From positions 744,001-808,000 of the forward strand of contig CAVYHJ010000026.1 in assembly GCA_963768165.1 (NCBI GenBank): 64,000 nucleotides of DNA, in the 5' to 3' direction. The first letter of the stretch is position 1, and each line of letters starts with the position of its first letter. A program made the translations under genes and the position numbers. Source of the stretch: CAVYHJ01 sp963768165 [NCBI: uncultured bacterium] (lineage in GTDB: Bacteria > UBP4 > UBA4092). Below, in pieces: positions 8,870-16,943 of the stretch. The notes under the pieces are model-generated. The model searched no databases. It saw only the letters and a program-made list of their open reading frames with translations, and had not been told where the DNA came from.

Positions 8870-9517
8870 TTATTGCTTGACTGCATCCTTTACATCCGCG
8901 TACAGACTCCAATCGTTTAACCCAAGGACGGGTATACCGTTACCGTAAGTTATTTCATCGATGAAGAACATGTCACTTTCGGGAAGAGCACCGGGAGCAT
9001 TGAATTGAACTGCCAACCCAACACCTTGATACGGTGTATCGGTAGAAGGACTCGGATCAATGCTAGTACAAGCTACCCACGTATTAAGGCCAGTACCTGC
9101 CCAGAAGGCATCAATTCCAACCCAACCATAACCGCTGTTAGCAATAAAGGTTTGGAACCAGTTGGCATAGGTACCATTGGCTGAAGACTGCATTTCATAA
9201 CACGTAAATACAGTGTCTCCATCTCCCTCGGCTATAAAACCAGGACTGAATTCCCAACTCGTCTGGCCACCGGCTGCTGAAGTTAAAGTTACATAGGCTT
9301 GGATACATCCGGTACCAGTTTCTTGCACCGTGCCATTAATAGCCAGCGTAACCGTACCATCGCTGTAGAAGTCATAAGTCGGCCAACCGCTGTCAGACCA
9401 GTTAATAAAGATATTGCTAGTATCGGCTGCGCTGTCACAATGAAGAACAAAGGATGCAAATACCGGACAAGCTGCCAATATAACAACACAGATTGTTAAA
9501 AATAAAGCTTTTTTCAT
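8870..9517 (-). CDS. Secreted protein, possible carbohydrate-binding domain
   Basis: 215 residues with a clear signal peptide (MKKALFLTICVVILAACPVFA). The mature part is beta-rich with many Trp, Tyr, Gly and Asp residues, for example NIFINWSDSGWPTYDF, GGQTSWEFSPGFI and SDMFFIDEITYGNG; the last resembles the closing strand of jelly-roll carbohydrate-binding modules. I cannot assign a family. The ribosome binding site is essentially perfect: AAAGGAGGTGA 6 nt before the ATG. Together with two tandem consensus-like promoters upstream this predicts very high, regulated expression. The likely operator for the LacI-type regulator encoded divergently overlaps the start of one of these promoters. A surface-bound or shed polysaccharide-binding protein made during growth on plant glycans is a reasonable guess, not shown. 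Confidence 0.75.
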   Translation of the reverse strand: MKKALFLTICVVILAACPVFASFVLHCDSAADTSNIFINWSDSGWPTYDFYSDGTVTLAINGTVQETGTGCIQAYVTLTSAAGGQTSWEFSPGFIAEGDGDTVFTCYEMQSSANGTYANWFQTFIANSGYGWVGIDAFWAGTGLNTWVACTSIDPSPSTDTPYQGVGLAVQFNAPGALPESDMFFIDEITYGNGIPVLGLNDWSLYADVKDAVKQ

Positions 9518-9719
9518 TAGATGTCACCTCCTTTCAAGACAAGATATATTACAGGTAAGATAATAATGTTTCTTCGACAATGGCTTGATGTATAACTTTT
9601 CCCAAACATGCTTCCAGTTTTTTTACTTTCTTCGATACCTGTAGTCAGTATCATCTATAACTTCCTATTTTGTAACGAACAACACGGTGTCTTTGTCTCT
9701 GTTATTTTAAGAAGATATT

Positions 9720-9765
9720 TTCTAGAACACATATATTATATAACACATGGATTTCACAGTGTCAA
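9720..9765 (-). promoter_or_regulatory. Promoter copy 1 for the secreted-protein operon
   Basis: On the minus strand: -35 TTGACA (9760-9765), 17-bp spacer, -10 TATATA followed by AT (9737-9742). A palindrome TTCTAGAA (9720-9727) lies just downstream and looks like a degenerate version of the operator in copy 2. Confidence 0.75.
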
Positions 9766-9889
9766 GTATTTTTTTTGAATTCTCATTTAAGGTATTTTTT
9801 TTCTTCGATTCTTGTAATCAGTACCATCTATAATTTATCTATTCGACAACTCGTAACTCGTTAATTTTATCTGTTTACTTAAAAATGAT

Positions 9890-9937
9890 ATTATCGATAA
9901 CACATATATAGATAGCACATGATTTTAAACGTGTCAA
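9890..9937 (-). promoter_or_regulatory. Promoter copy 2 with LacI-type operator
   Basis: On the minus strand: -35 TTGACA (9932-9937), 17-bp spacer, -10 TATCTA (9909-9914), then the palindrome GTTATCGATAAT (9890-9901, core TTATCGATAA) at roughly +2 to +13, the classic position for repression by a LacI-family protein. Confidence 0.75.
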
Positions 9938-10083
9938 GTATTTTTTTTCTCTACCCTTGGAAGAGGCGGGACTATTGCCATATCAATATAATGGTTTTTT
10001 ATTGATTTATGCATGAAAATCATATATTATAAATTGTTTCATTTGTAATTTAATTAATTGTGAAAATAGCCATAGACACCTAT

Positions 10084-10095
10084 GTTAACGATAAC
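10084..10095. promoter_or_regulatory. LacI-family operator upstream of lacI-type gene
   Basis: GTTAACGATAAC, a 12-bp near-palindrome with the central CG typical of LacI/GalR operators, about 95 bp before the regulator start. The same 12-mer occurs at 24061-24072, with variants at 9890 and 29714. This suggests autoregulation. Confidence 0.65.
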
Positions 10096-10190
10096 AAAAT
10101 AATATAAATGTGAGAGTCTATTTCATTGAAAATTTAGGTATAATTCCTTCTGAATATATCCTATAATGTCAGAGGAATGGATGAAGCGTT

Positions 10191-11267
10191 ATGGGTACTC
10201 GAAAAAAAAAGAATTCCACCCTGCGAAATTATGACTCCGCCACGGAAGTAGCCCGGCGTGCCTCAGTTTCTAAGATGACTGTCTCCAGAGTTTTCAGCGG
10301 ATTGGATTATGTCAGTGAAGAAACACGAAAAAAAGTTCTTCGGGCAGCCAATGAAATTGGTTATCACCCCAATACCACCGCCCGTGCTTTAAGAACCGGT
10401 CGTTCCGGTCTTGTCGGGTTTCTTACGGAATCCGTTCAATCCTTGCGCGGTGAATTCCATACCGAAGCTTTTGCGGCTTTTGAATCCATCATGTCGGCGC
10501 ATGGTTTAAATGTGATGATTTCCATTACACCCCAGGATCAAAATATTTCTCATCTAGCCAAGTATCAGGTTGCGACAAGCAGATGCGAGGCCATCGCCAT
10601 TCGCTACGATATACTGTCAAGCAAGGATTATGAGGAATTGGCCGCCTTGAATGCCCCGGTGGTTTTAATGAACTTTAATCCGCAGTTAATGACGGATGAT
10701 TCTAAAATCGGTTCGGTAGGATTTGATAACCAACAGGGGATCGAGCAGGCTGTGAGATATTTAGCCTCCTTAGGGCATCAACATATTGCTTACTTGGGAG
10801 GCACTCCCGGATGGCTGGATTCCGTTATTCGCAAACAAGGATTCCTAAATGGTATGAAAGAGGCAGGATTGACAGTGAATAAAAAATGGGTCGAGGATTG
10901 TGATTTTAGACAGGGTTATGACACGGGGACAAAGGGAATGCGTCAAATCTTTGCCAGAGGCATACCCGGGTTAACGGCTGTGGTCTGTGCCTCAGATGAG
11001 ATTGCTGTTGGTGCCATGAATGCCGCTACTCATTGGGGGAAATCCATTCCAAAAGATTTTTCGGTCATTGGTTTTGACGACACTGAATGGAGTTCATTTA
11101 TCGCGCCTCCTTTAACCACTATCCGGCACCGGGGATGGGACCTTGGTGAAAAAGCGGGTAAATACTTGTTGGAAATTATTAATAAGCCCGATACTCCCCG
11201 TAAAAATGTCATTTTAGAAACCCAGTTGATCATCCGGGAATCAACAGGGGTTGCTCCACTGGAATAA
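10191..11267 (+). CDS. LacI-family transcriptional regulator
   Basis: 358-residue DNA-binding regulator. The N-terminal helix-turn-helix and hinge helix are textbook LacI/GalR (TEVARRASVSKMTVSRVFSG, then RALRTGRSGLVGFL, residues about 17-75). The periplasmic-binding-protein-like effector domain follows, with AVVCASDEIAVGAMNAA and FSVIGFDDTEW near 265-305. A sugar ligand is expected. The start at 10191 has only a distant GAGGA. Copies of a 12-bp palindrome with central CG lie upstream of this gene and of three enzyme or secreted-protein transcription units in the window. This gene is therefore the best candidate for a local regulator of the hemicellulose genes, though other LacI-type proteins in the genome could bind those sites. 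The gene is divergent from the secreted-protein operon. Confidence 0.93.
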   Translation: MGTRKKKNSTLRNYDSATEVARRASVSKMTVSRVFSGLDYVSEETRKKVLRAANEIGYHPNTTARALRTGRSGLVGFLTESVQSLRGEFHTEAFAAFESIMSAHGLNVMISITPQDQNISHLAKYQVATSRCEAIAIRYDILSSKDYEELAALNAPVVLMNFNPQLMTDDSKIGSVGFDNQQGIEQAVRYLASLGHQHIAYLGGTPGWLDSVIRKQGFLNGMKEAGLTVNKKWVEDCDFRQGYDTGTKGMRQIFARGIPGLTAVVCASDEIAVGAMNAATHWGKSIPKDFSVIGFDDTEWSSFIAPPLTTIRHRGWDLGEKAGKYLLEIINKPDTPRKNVILETQLIIRESTGVAPLE

Positions 11268-11316
11268 TATGAAGCGTAACTATCATTATTTCAATAGTTT
11301 CTATCTCTTCCTGTGA

Positions 11317-11360
11317 CAGCTTTATATAGGGATATTTTGAGTATGTATAAAGCTGTTTTA
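11317..11360 (+). terminator. Possible terminator of the lacI-type gene
   Basis: CAGCTTTATA (11317-11326) and TATAAAGCTG (11346-11355) form a 10-bp stem around a 19-nt loop, followed directly by TTTTATTAATTTAT. The long loop is atypical. A related sequence, TCCTGTGACAGC plus TATA, recurs near 12460. Confidence 0.5.
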
Positions 11361-11643
11361 TTAATTTATACGGAAACTCCGTAAACCCCAAAAGCCCAAA
11401 GTTAAGATTACAGCAAAAAACCCTAAAAAAATCCCCTCCCTCCTCCTGAAAAGTCCTGAAAGAGATTAAAATCAGAACCTAATAAGTGACGGAGTTAGTA
11501 CGGCCTTGGTACGGAGACAGTGTGTAGCTAACTTGACACTTTTTAACACCATATTAGGAATGGTTGTTAAAATGAAAAAATATTTAAAACACCCCTTGAC
11601 AAGTCATTTTTTTATACTATATGCGCTGGTTTTTAGCGATTTG

Positions 11644-12110
11644 AATCAGAGCTGATTTTATTGGAGGTTTTATTCCAAAAGAGACCTCTGAAAAAGTCCT
11701 CATAGTGGCAAAAATAATTATTGACCCACTGGTCAATAATTAAACCATTGATTTTATTAAAGATAAACTATTAACATTTGTTAAAGGTTTTCAAAGTCGC
11801 CACGGGCGACTTTGATCATCTCCATGAAATGGTGAACAAAGTGGGCGTTGCCCACTTTGAAAATTGTCTCCAATGAAGACAATTTTATCTTCAATGAAAT
11901 CAATATTCTAAAAAAGTGTCGCCACTGTCGACACTTATTTCCACCTATTCCCTCTTAAATTCTTATCCGTCTTTGGAGTGGAATTGAAAATTTCAATTCC
12001 ACTCCAAAACCGGTTTGGGAAAAGATTTAATGGTAATTTTAATAAAGCCTTGTCCTCGAAGACTCTTATCGAGGATTGTCCCCGAAAGCTCTTGTTGAGG
12101 ATGAGTCTTC
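11644..12110. repeat. Array of consecutive non-identical hairpins
   Basis: Inverted repeats read directly: 11644-11657 (6-bp arms, 2-nt centre); 11716-11741 (AATTATTGACC, 11-bp arms, 4-nt loop); 11771-11784 (TTAAC); 11792-11814 (CAAAGTCGCC, 10-bp arms, loop ACG); 11837-11859 (CAAAGTGGGC, 10-bp arms, loop GTT); 11860-11886 (AAAATTGTCT, 10-bp arms, 7-nt loop); 11914-11936 (AAGTGTCG, 8-bp arms); 11972-12008 (18-bp perfect arms); 12007-12016 (AAACCGGTTT); 12053-12075 (TCCTCGA, 7-bp arms). A 26-bp segment from 12052 is then repeated in tandem with mostly transition differences. The arms differ in sequence, so this is not one repeat copied many times. Confidence 0.8.
11972..12008. repeat. 37-bp perfect palindrome, related copy at 29865
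   Basis: Arms of 18 bp (TTTGGAGTGGAATTGAAA and its complement) around a single central A. The inner 23 bp recurs in reverse-complement orientation at 29865-29887. Confidence 0.85.
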
Positions 12111-12243
12111 TAAACAATTCATCCCCCAAATGGTCAATAATTCTAAAGAGCTGATTTTACTGGAGATAAAAATTGTGCCATTCGTCACTAATTTTTTATA
12201 ACTACTTATTCACAGGTCTCAATAGTAAACTCCCAAGAAATAT

Positions 12244-12435
12244 TTGAGAGTGCAAACATATGAGCAATACGAAAAACAACTCGAAGAAGTAGCTCAAATA
12301 CATGATTCCGAGTTTGAGCTATTCGAACCTGAAAAAATTGTCCTACCTTACGGCATCGGAATGGATACCAGTTCCAAATTTATTCAGGTCTACGTCTTGT
12401 TAACCACACCTTCCAATATGGAGCTGTTATCCTAA
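12244..12435 (+). pseudogene. Short reading frame, possibly a decayed transposase start
   Basis: 63 codons from a TTG. It begins with a charged helix-like segment (YEQYEKQLEEVAQIHD) and then reads LPYGIGMDTSSKFIQVYVLL. The G-x-D-x3-KF pattern resembles the first acidic motif of RNase-H-fold transposases such as IS110-type enzymes, but the frame stops soon after and no rest of such a gene follows. No ribosome binding site is visible. I would treat it as a remnant or chance frame. Confidence 0.25.
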
Positions 12436-12765
12436 CTTTGACTAGGGGTACTGTGTCTCCTGTGACAGCTATATAAATAGTACTTTATTAAGTGCAAAGA
12501 GAAACCATGTAAACGAATATACTCTGGTCACTATCTCCCCAGAAAACCACTTTATGGGGGATAAAGTTTGATTCCTTCCTTGACGTCCGATTATATTATG
12601 ATTTTAATTTGACTAGACGAAAAACTCGGAAAACTCCATTAATAGCAAAGAAATACCCCATCATTATGGTTATCTTGATACCTTAAAAGATACCTTAAAA
12701 AAATGTTCGGGGAAGAGGTTTGGCTTGAGAGACCCATTGTAGATATCATTATTAAAGTATAGACT
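12436..12765. other. 330-bp intergenic region with a tandem 12-mer
   Basis: AT-rich. It holds two exact copies of GATACCTTAAAA (12677-12688 and 12689-12700) inside a short open stretch ending at about 12761 (…HHYGYLDTLKDTLKKMFGEE…), which may be decayed coding sequence. No promoter or RNA gene is recognised. Confidence 0.4.
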
Positions 12766-14673
12766 TTAATTCCTATTGAAATCTATACCATTTATTTTAA
12801 ATTTTTGTTTGGATAATAAATCATCTAGATTTTTCCTGGCCTCATCTAAATTTGGGTTAAGATGTAACGCTACTGAATATTGAGCAATAGCTTCATCATA
12901 TTTCTTTTGGTGTTGCAGGGCATAAGCCAGTTGGGCATGGACGATGGCAGAATCTGGACGAATCTGTAGTTCTGTTGTATAACATGAAATGGCTTCGTCC
13001 CATTTCCCCAGTTGTACCAGTAGGTCTCCTAAATGAAAATTCGCCATGGGATACTTTGGATTAAGACGGAGTGTTTCTTTATATTGTGCTATGGCCATAT
13101 CCGGTTTGTTCTGTTTCTGATAATCGAATCCAAGAATATAATGGATATCTGAATTTTCCGGATATACTTTTTCGGCCTCCGTATACTGCTCAATAGCTTC
13201 ATCCAGTCTCCCTAATTTCTCCAGGCAAGTCCCTAAAGAGACGCGGGCTATTAGGTTTTGATCCTTGCCATGATGAAGTTGAATAACTTTGGCAAAATAC
13301 GGTATTGCTTCTGCATAATTCCCCTTATTTCCTAATACCATTCCATAATTAAGATTGGCTACCCATGCATTGGGATTTCTTCTTAAATTATCCCGAAATA
13401 AGGTTTCATTGTCTCGAAAGAGTTGGGCATGTTTCCAGGTTAATATACCCAAAATTAGCAGCAGAACCACCATCCCGATTATGGGATAATGGGAATTGGA
13501 TAATTCTAGACGTACGATCAGTTGTGCCAGAATGGCTGCAAAAAGTACCATCAAACCAATACAGGGGAGATATAGAAAATGATCGGTCACATAGGATTCA
13601 TCCATAAAACCTGTATTTACAAAACCCAGGACAGGTCCCACCGTTATTGTAAAATATAAAAAAGCGACCAGGGGTCCTTTTCCAAATTGTTTTCGAAATA
13701 TCCAGAGAATTAATAAAACCGCACCTGCCGTCAAGGGATAAAGATATTGCCATAAGTTATCCGCATGAATTTCCCAAAGGGGATAAATAGCCATTTGATT
13801 TATGGGTAAAATTAATTTGCCAATATAAAACCAGAACGCCCGGCCGGCGATAAGGAATCTTTCCAGGAAAGTTAGGCTTTTTTCCATATGATATTGTTGA
13901 TAATAGATCGCATTAAAAGCGGCAAATCCTATGGCAATGATGATAAATAACAAGAGCGGGGGTAAATCTTTGATTTTCAAATCATCTTTCCACCATTTCC
14001 ATAAAAGTAACGCAAAAGGCAGGCTGAGCGTCATCGATTTACTTAACAAGGCACATATAAAAAGGACCAGGGTCAGTATATAGGTAGACCAATTTCTGGA
14101 TTTATCAAATTGCATGTAAGTATAAAAAGACAGGAAATAAAACAATCCTGATAACATATCTTTCTGTTCGACAACCCATGATACCGATTCCACATGGATG
14201 GGATGAAGACCAAAGATAGCCGCTGCCAACCATGAACCAGGGATTGATAACCGTCGCAGTATGAAAAACAAGAGCAACGTATTGAGACAATGGAGTAATA
14301 CGTTAACGAGATGAAACCCAAGGGGAGATAATCCCCATAAATGATATTCCATCCAAAAAGTTGTATGAACTAGGGGCCAATAATGACTTCCCGGAAGTAT
14401 CGATGGTTCTGTCCAGATTTTCCAGAGTCCGGATGCGGTCTTAAGCAGTTGATTTTGAGTTACGGCATCATCATCCCAGATGTACCCATTGCGCAGGGCA
14501 GGTAAATAAAATATAAAAACCAGCACTACCAAAATCAAACCCAATATTTTTTGATTATTCAGGGGTGATTTTGATAGATTGCCGGTTTGGAATTGACCGT
14601 TTTTCTGAACCGATGAACGTTTTGGGGAACCCGAATGTTCTTTAGAAACAAGTTTACTTTTTTGTTTACTCAT
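12766..14673 (-). CDS. TMTC-like membrane glycosyltransferase with C-terminal TPRs
   Basis: 635-residue membrane protein. Residues 1-45 are polar and basic. About ten hydrophobic helices span 45-430. The N-terminal loop carries GYIWDDDA, followed by HYWPLVHTTFWMEYHLWGLSPLGFHLVNVLLH and GLHPIHVESVSWVVEQKD, blocks typical of the GT-C fold seen in TMTC/O-mannosyltransferase-like proteins with an acidic lumenal motif. Five tetratricopeptide repeats follow at about 440-620. The family is thought to transfer a sugar from a polyprenyl-phosphate donor to proteins or glycans on the outer face of the membrane. It is divergent from an SGNH/TPR gene, suggesting a shared role in surface glycan modification. 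Acceptor and sugar are unknown. Confidence 0.8.
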   Translation of the reverse strand: MSKQKSKLVSKEHSGSPKRSSVQKNGQFQTGNLSKSPLNNQKILGLILVVLVFIFYLPALRNGYIWDDDAVTQNQLLKTASGLWKIWTEPSILPGSHYWPLVHTTFWMEYHLWGLSPLGFHLVNVLLHCLNTLLLFFILRRLSIPGSWLAAAIFGLHPIHVESVSWVVEQKDMLSGLFYFLSFYTYMQFDKSRNWSTYILTLVLFICALLSKSMTLSLPFALLLWKWWKDDLKIKDLPPLLLFIIIAIGFAAFNAIYYQQYHMEKSLTFLERFLIAGRAFWFYIGKLILPINQMAIYPLWEIHADNLWQYLYPLTAGAVLLILWIFRKQFGKGPLVAFLYFTITVGPVLGFVNTGFMDESYVTDHFLYLPCIGLMVLFAAILAQLIVRLELSNSHYPIIGMVVLLLILGILTWKHAQLFRDNETLFRDNLRRNPNAWVANLNYGMVLGNKGNYAEAIPYFAKVIQLHHGKDQNLIARVSLGTCLEKLGRLDEAIEQYTEAEKVYPENSDIHYILGFDYQKQNKPDMAIAQYKETLRLNPKYPMANFHLGDLLVQLGKWDEAISCYTTELQIRPDSAIVHAQLAYALQHQKKYDEAIAQYSVALHLNPNLDEARKNLDDLLSKQKFKINGIDFNRN

Positions 14674-14789
14674 TTTTAATGTTTGTATTCTTCTTTTTAT
14701 AATATAAAATTATACATCACTTCATATTTACTGCTATAATCACAAAGTTCTTTGTATTCTTTAATGGTATTTTAACCGGGTAATATTAA

Positions 14790-16943
14790 TTGAAAAATAA
14801 GAAATCTGTTCCATTAAAAAAAAGGATTGTATCAAGTCCAGTTCGGGAAAAACAGAAATTACCTGTATCTGCGATAACATCCCGTCAGAAAATTTCATTA
14901 ATCAGTTTATCTTTCCTGTTGATATTGTTAATTGAAGGAGTATGCCGGCTTGCACATTATGGTGGGTATCCCCCGGTCTTTCTTTCCCTATTAAAAAAAT
15001 CCAAAGATATAATGATTTACGGTACCAATCCCGCTTCGATTGATCTTTTCTTTCTAGCCAAAGCAAAAGGGCATTCCAAGCATACGGGCGGAAAAATCGA
15101 ATTGGAACGGCTTTTGGTTCCAAAACCCAAAAATGAATTACGTATCATGTATGTCGGTGAATCCACAGTTCAAGGTTATCCGTTTAGACGAAATTTAGGT
15201 TCTGCGGCATTTTTGTCCGAATTGCTGAAGGAGGCTTTACCGGATAAACAAATTAATGTAATTAATCTTGGAATTTCAGCATCAGCGAGCTTTCCGGTCA
15301 TGAAAATAACCCAACAAGCTATTAATTATAATCCGGATGTAGTAGTAATTTATACAGGGCATAATGAATATTTTGGAGCTTTTGGCGTGGCTAGTTTGCA
15401 ATCGGTAGGGACTAAGGAATGGCAGATGAACGGGATGTATTGGTTTCGAAGTCTTGGGATTGTTCAAGCAATGATCAAATTCATGGATTACATATCTAAC
15501 TACTCTAGTCAACCGGAACCAGCCTATGTGGATTTATTTCAAGTCATGCCTAAAATAAATGATATCTCCATAGACAGCAAATTACGGGAGGATGTTTTGC
15601 GAAATCTTCACACCCATATCCAGTCCATGATTCAATCCTGCAAGATAAAAAATATCCCGGTGGTTCTTTGTACGGAAGCTTCCAATGAACGGGATATGGC
15701 ACCCCTGCGCTCACCCGATATGAATATTCTCTCCACCTCCAATGCGAAACGTTGGAAGGATAATTATACTGCGGGATTGCAAGAATTATCCTTGAAGAAG
15801 CCTGATGCAGTCGGGTATTTACAATTGGCTTCGCAAGTTTTCCCACAACATGGATTGACGCATTTTTATTATGCAAAAGCTTTGGAAATACAAGGAGATA
15901 CGACCCGGGCGCTACAGGAATATTGTAAAGCCCGGGACTTGGATGAAATGCCTTGGCGGGCAGCAGAAACGACCAATCAAATGATTCGCAATCTGGCCCA
16001 AAATGAGAATATTTGGTTAAATGATGTGGAAGAGAAATTCCATCAAGTGGAACCTTTAGGAATAGGATGGCGATTGATGGCGGATCATCTTCATCCCTCC
16101 CTGGAAGGCCAGGTTTTATTAGCTCAGACCATATTCAGTACACTCTCAAGTCATCATTGGGAAAATTTAGACCAATCCGGATCCCGGATAACTACGGATT
16201 GGAAGATACTGGCACAAAAAATGGGATATAATCCAATGGAAGAGTTCATAGTAACAAGTATAATGGAAGGGGTTTGGCAAAGACCTCCCTTTCGAGATAA
16301 TAATGAAAATACCTATACCCAATTTAGTAGTAATCGAGAAGCCATTATAAAATCCGGAACTTCCATTGACCAACAAGTCATTCAGCAAGGGTTGGAGGAA
16401 TGGCATAACAAACCAACTCCCCCCGATTTCTCTTATATCGCTGCAACGGCCTACTATAATGCGAAAATGTATAAAAAGGCCCAGGAATACTTTCATGCAG
16501 TCTGGTTACATTTTCCAGATTACACGCTTGATAAATATGATTTTGCGAATAATATGCTGAACTGTTCTAAATTGGTCAACAATAAACTGACAGAAGAGGA
16601 AATTCAATTGGCCAAAGAAAATCTGGAGGATGCTAAAAGTATAGCGGAAGGTGGAAATTCTCCGGAGTTAACCGGTAAATACAATAGAGTTTGTGGACTT
16701 TTTCTGCAACTGCTGGAGGATCATCTACAAGCCATACAATACTTTGACAAATCCCTTCCCTATGAAAAGGGAGTGGACCGTCAAGAAACCGCTATGGCTA
16801 TGGCGGAATCATACCAGGCTTTACATCAATTAGATAAAGCAAAGAAAATCTTAGAACAAGAACTTTCTACCACCTCTTGGAATGGCCCGGAGATGATGTT
16901 AAAGTCCTTGGAAAATTCAACTCCTTGGAATGCTAGGGAATGA
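14790..16943 (+). CDS. SGNH-hydrolase-like protein with TPRs
   Basis: 717 residues from a TTG that directly follows an in-frame TAA, so no longer start is possible; the predicted membrane anchor (ISLISLSFLLILLIEG, about 33-48) argues against starting later. The SGNH blocks are visible: block I as VGESTVQGYPF near 118 with a GES variant of GDS, a GHNEYFG block near 190 corresponding to block III, and block V as DHLHPSLEGQ near 431 supplying Asp and His. TPR-like helices lie between blocks and again in the C-terminal third (YYNAKMYKKAQEYF, LLEDHLQAIQYFDKSL). It probably removes or adds acyl groups on a cell-surface or periplasmic glycan; substrate unknown. It is divergent from the TMTC-like gene and convergent with yicI, whose stop abuts its own. 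Confidence 0.8.
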   Translation: MKNKKSVPLKKRIVSSPVREKQKLPVSAITSRQKISLISLSFLLILLIEGVCRLAHYGGYPPVFLSLLKKSKDIMIYGTNPASIDLFFLAKAKGHSKHTGGKIELERLLVPKPKNELRIMYVGESTVQGYPFRRNLGSAAFLSELLKEALPDKQINVINLGISASASFPVMKITQQAINYNPDVVVIYTGHNEYFGAFGVASLQSVGTKEWQMNGMYWFRSLGIVQAMIKFMDYISNYSSQPEPAYVDLFQVMPKINDISIDSKLREDVLRNLHTHIQSMIQSCKIKNIPVVLCTEASNERDMAPLRSPDMNILSTSNAKRWKDNYTAGLQELSLKKPDAVGYLQLASQVFPQHGLTHFYYAKALEIQGDTTRALQEYCKARDLDEMPWRAAETTNQMIRNLAQNENIWLNDVEEKFHQVEPLGIGWRLMADHLHPSLEGQVLLAQTIFSTLSSHHWENLDQSGSRITTDWKILAQKMGYNPMEEFIVTSIMEGVWQRPPFRDNNENTYTQFSSNREAIIKSGTSIDQQVIQQGLEEWHNKPTPPDFSYIAATAYYNAKMYKKAQEYFHAVWLHFPDYTLDKYDFANNMLNCSKLVNNKLTEEEIQLAKENLEDAKSIAEGGNSPELTGKYNRVCGLFLQLLEDHLQAIQYFDKSLPYEKGVDRQETAMAMAESYQALHQLDKAKKILEQELSTTSWNGPEMMLKSLENSTPWNARE

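Larger units (their letters stand above)
9628..9950. repeat. Tandem duplication of a promoter-operator module (two ~150-bp copies)
   Basis: Copies at about 9628-9776 and 9801-9950 share a collinear skeleton: TTCTTCGAT, then TCAGTA-CATCTATAA, a divergent centre, GATATT, an 8-bp palindrome, CACATATAT, CACATG, then GTGTCAAGTATTTTTTTT. On the minus strand each contains a -35, a 17-bp spacer, a -10 and a palindrome near the expected transcription start. The copies are diverged, so the duplication is not recent. Confidence 0.8.
11268..12243. other. 976-bp non-coding region containing a dense hairpin array
   Basis: No convincing gene. The first 90 bp hold a terminator-like stem for the lacI-type gene. 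From 11644 to 12110 the sequence is a succession of perfect inverted repeats, listed separately. Similar sequences (AGAGCTGATTTTAYTGGAG and GGTCAATAATT) occur on both sides of the array, at 11648/11731 and at 12147/12132. A 64-codon frame on the minus strand at 11935-12129 runs through three of the inverted repeats and is judged spurious. Confidence 0.7.

Noticed and set aside
11644-12110. CRISPR array
   Set aside because: There is no repeated constant unit with regular spacers; the hairpin arms are different sequences and no cas genes are in the window.
11935-12129. 64-codon open frame on the minus strand in the hairpin region
   Set aside because: It crosses the 37-bp palindrome and other inverted repeats, has no ribosome binding site and resembles nothing known.
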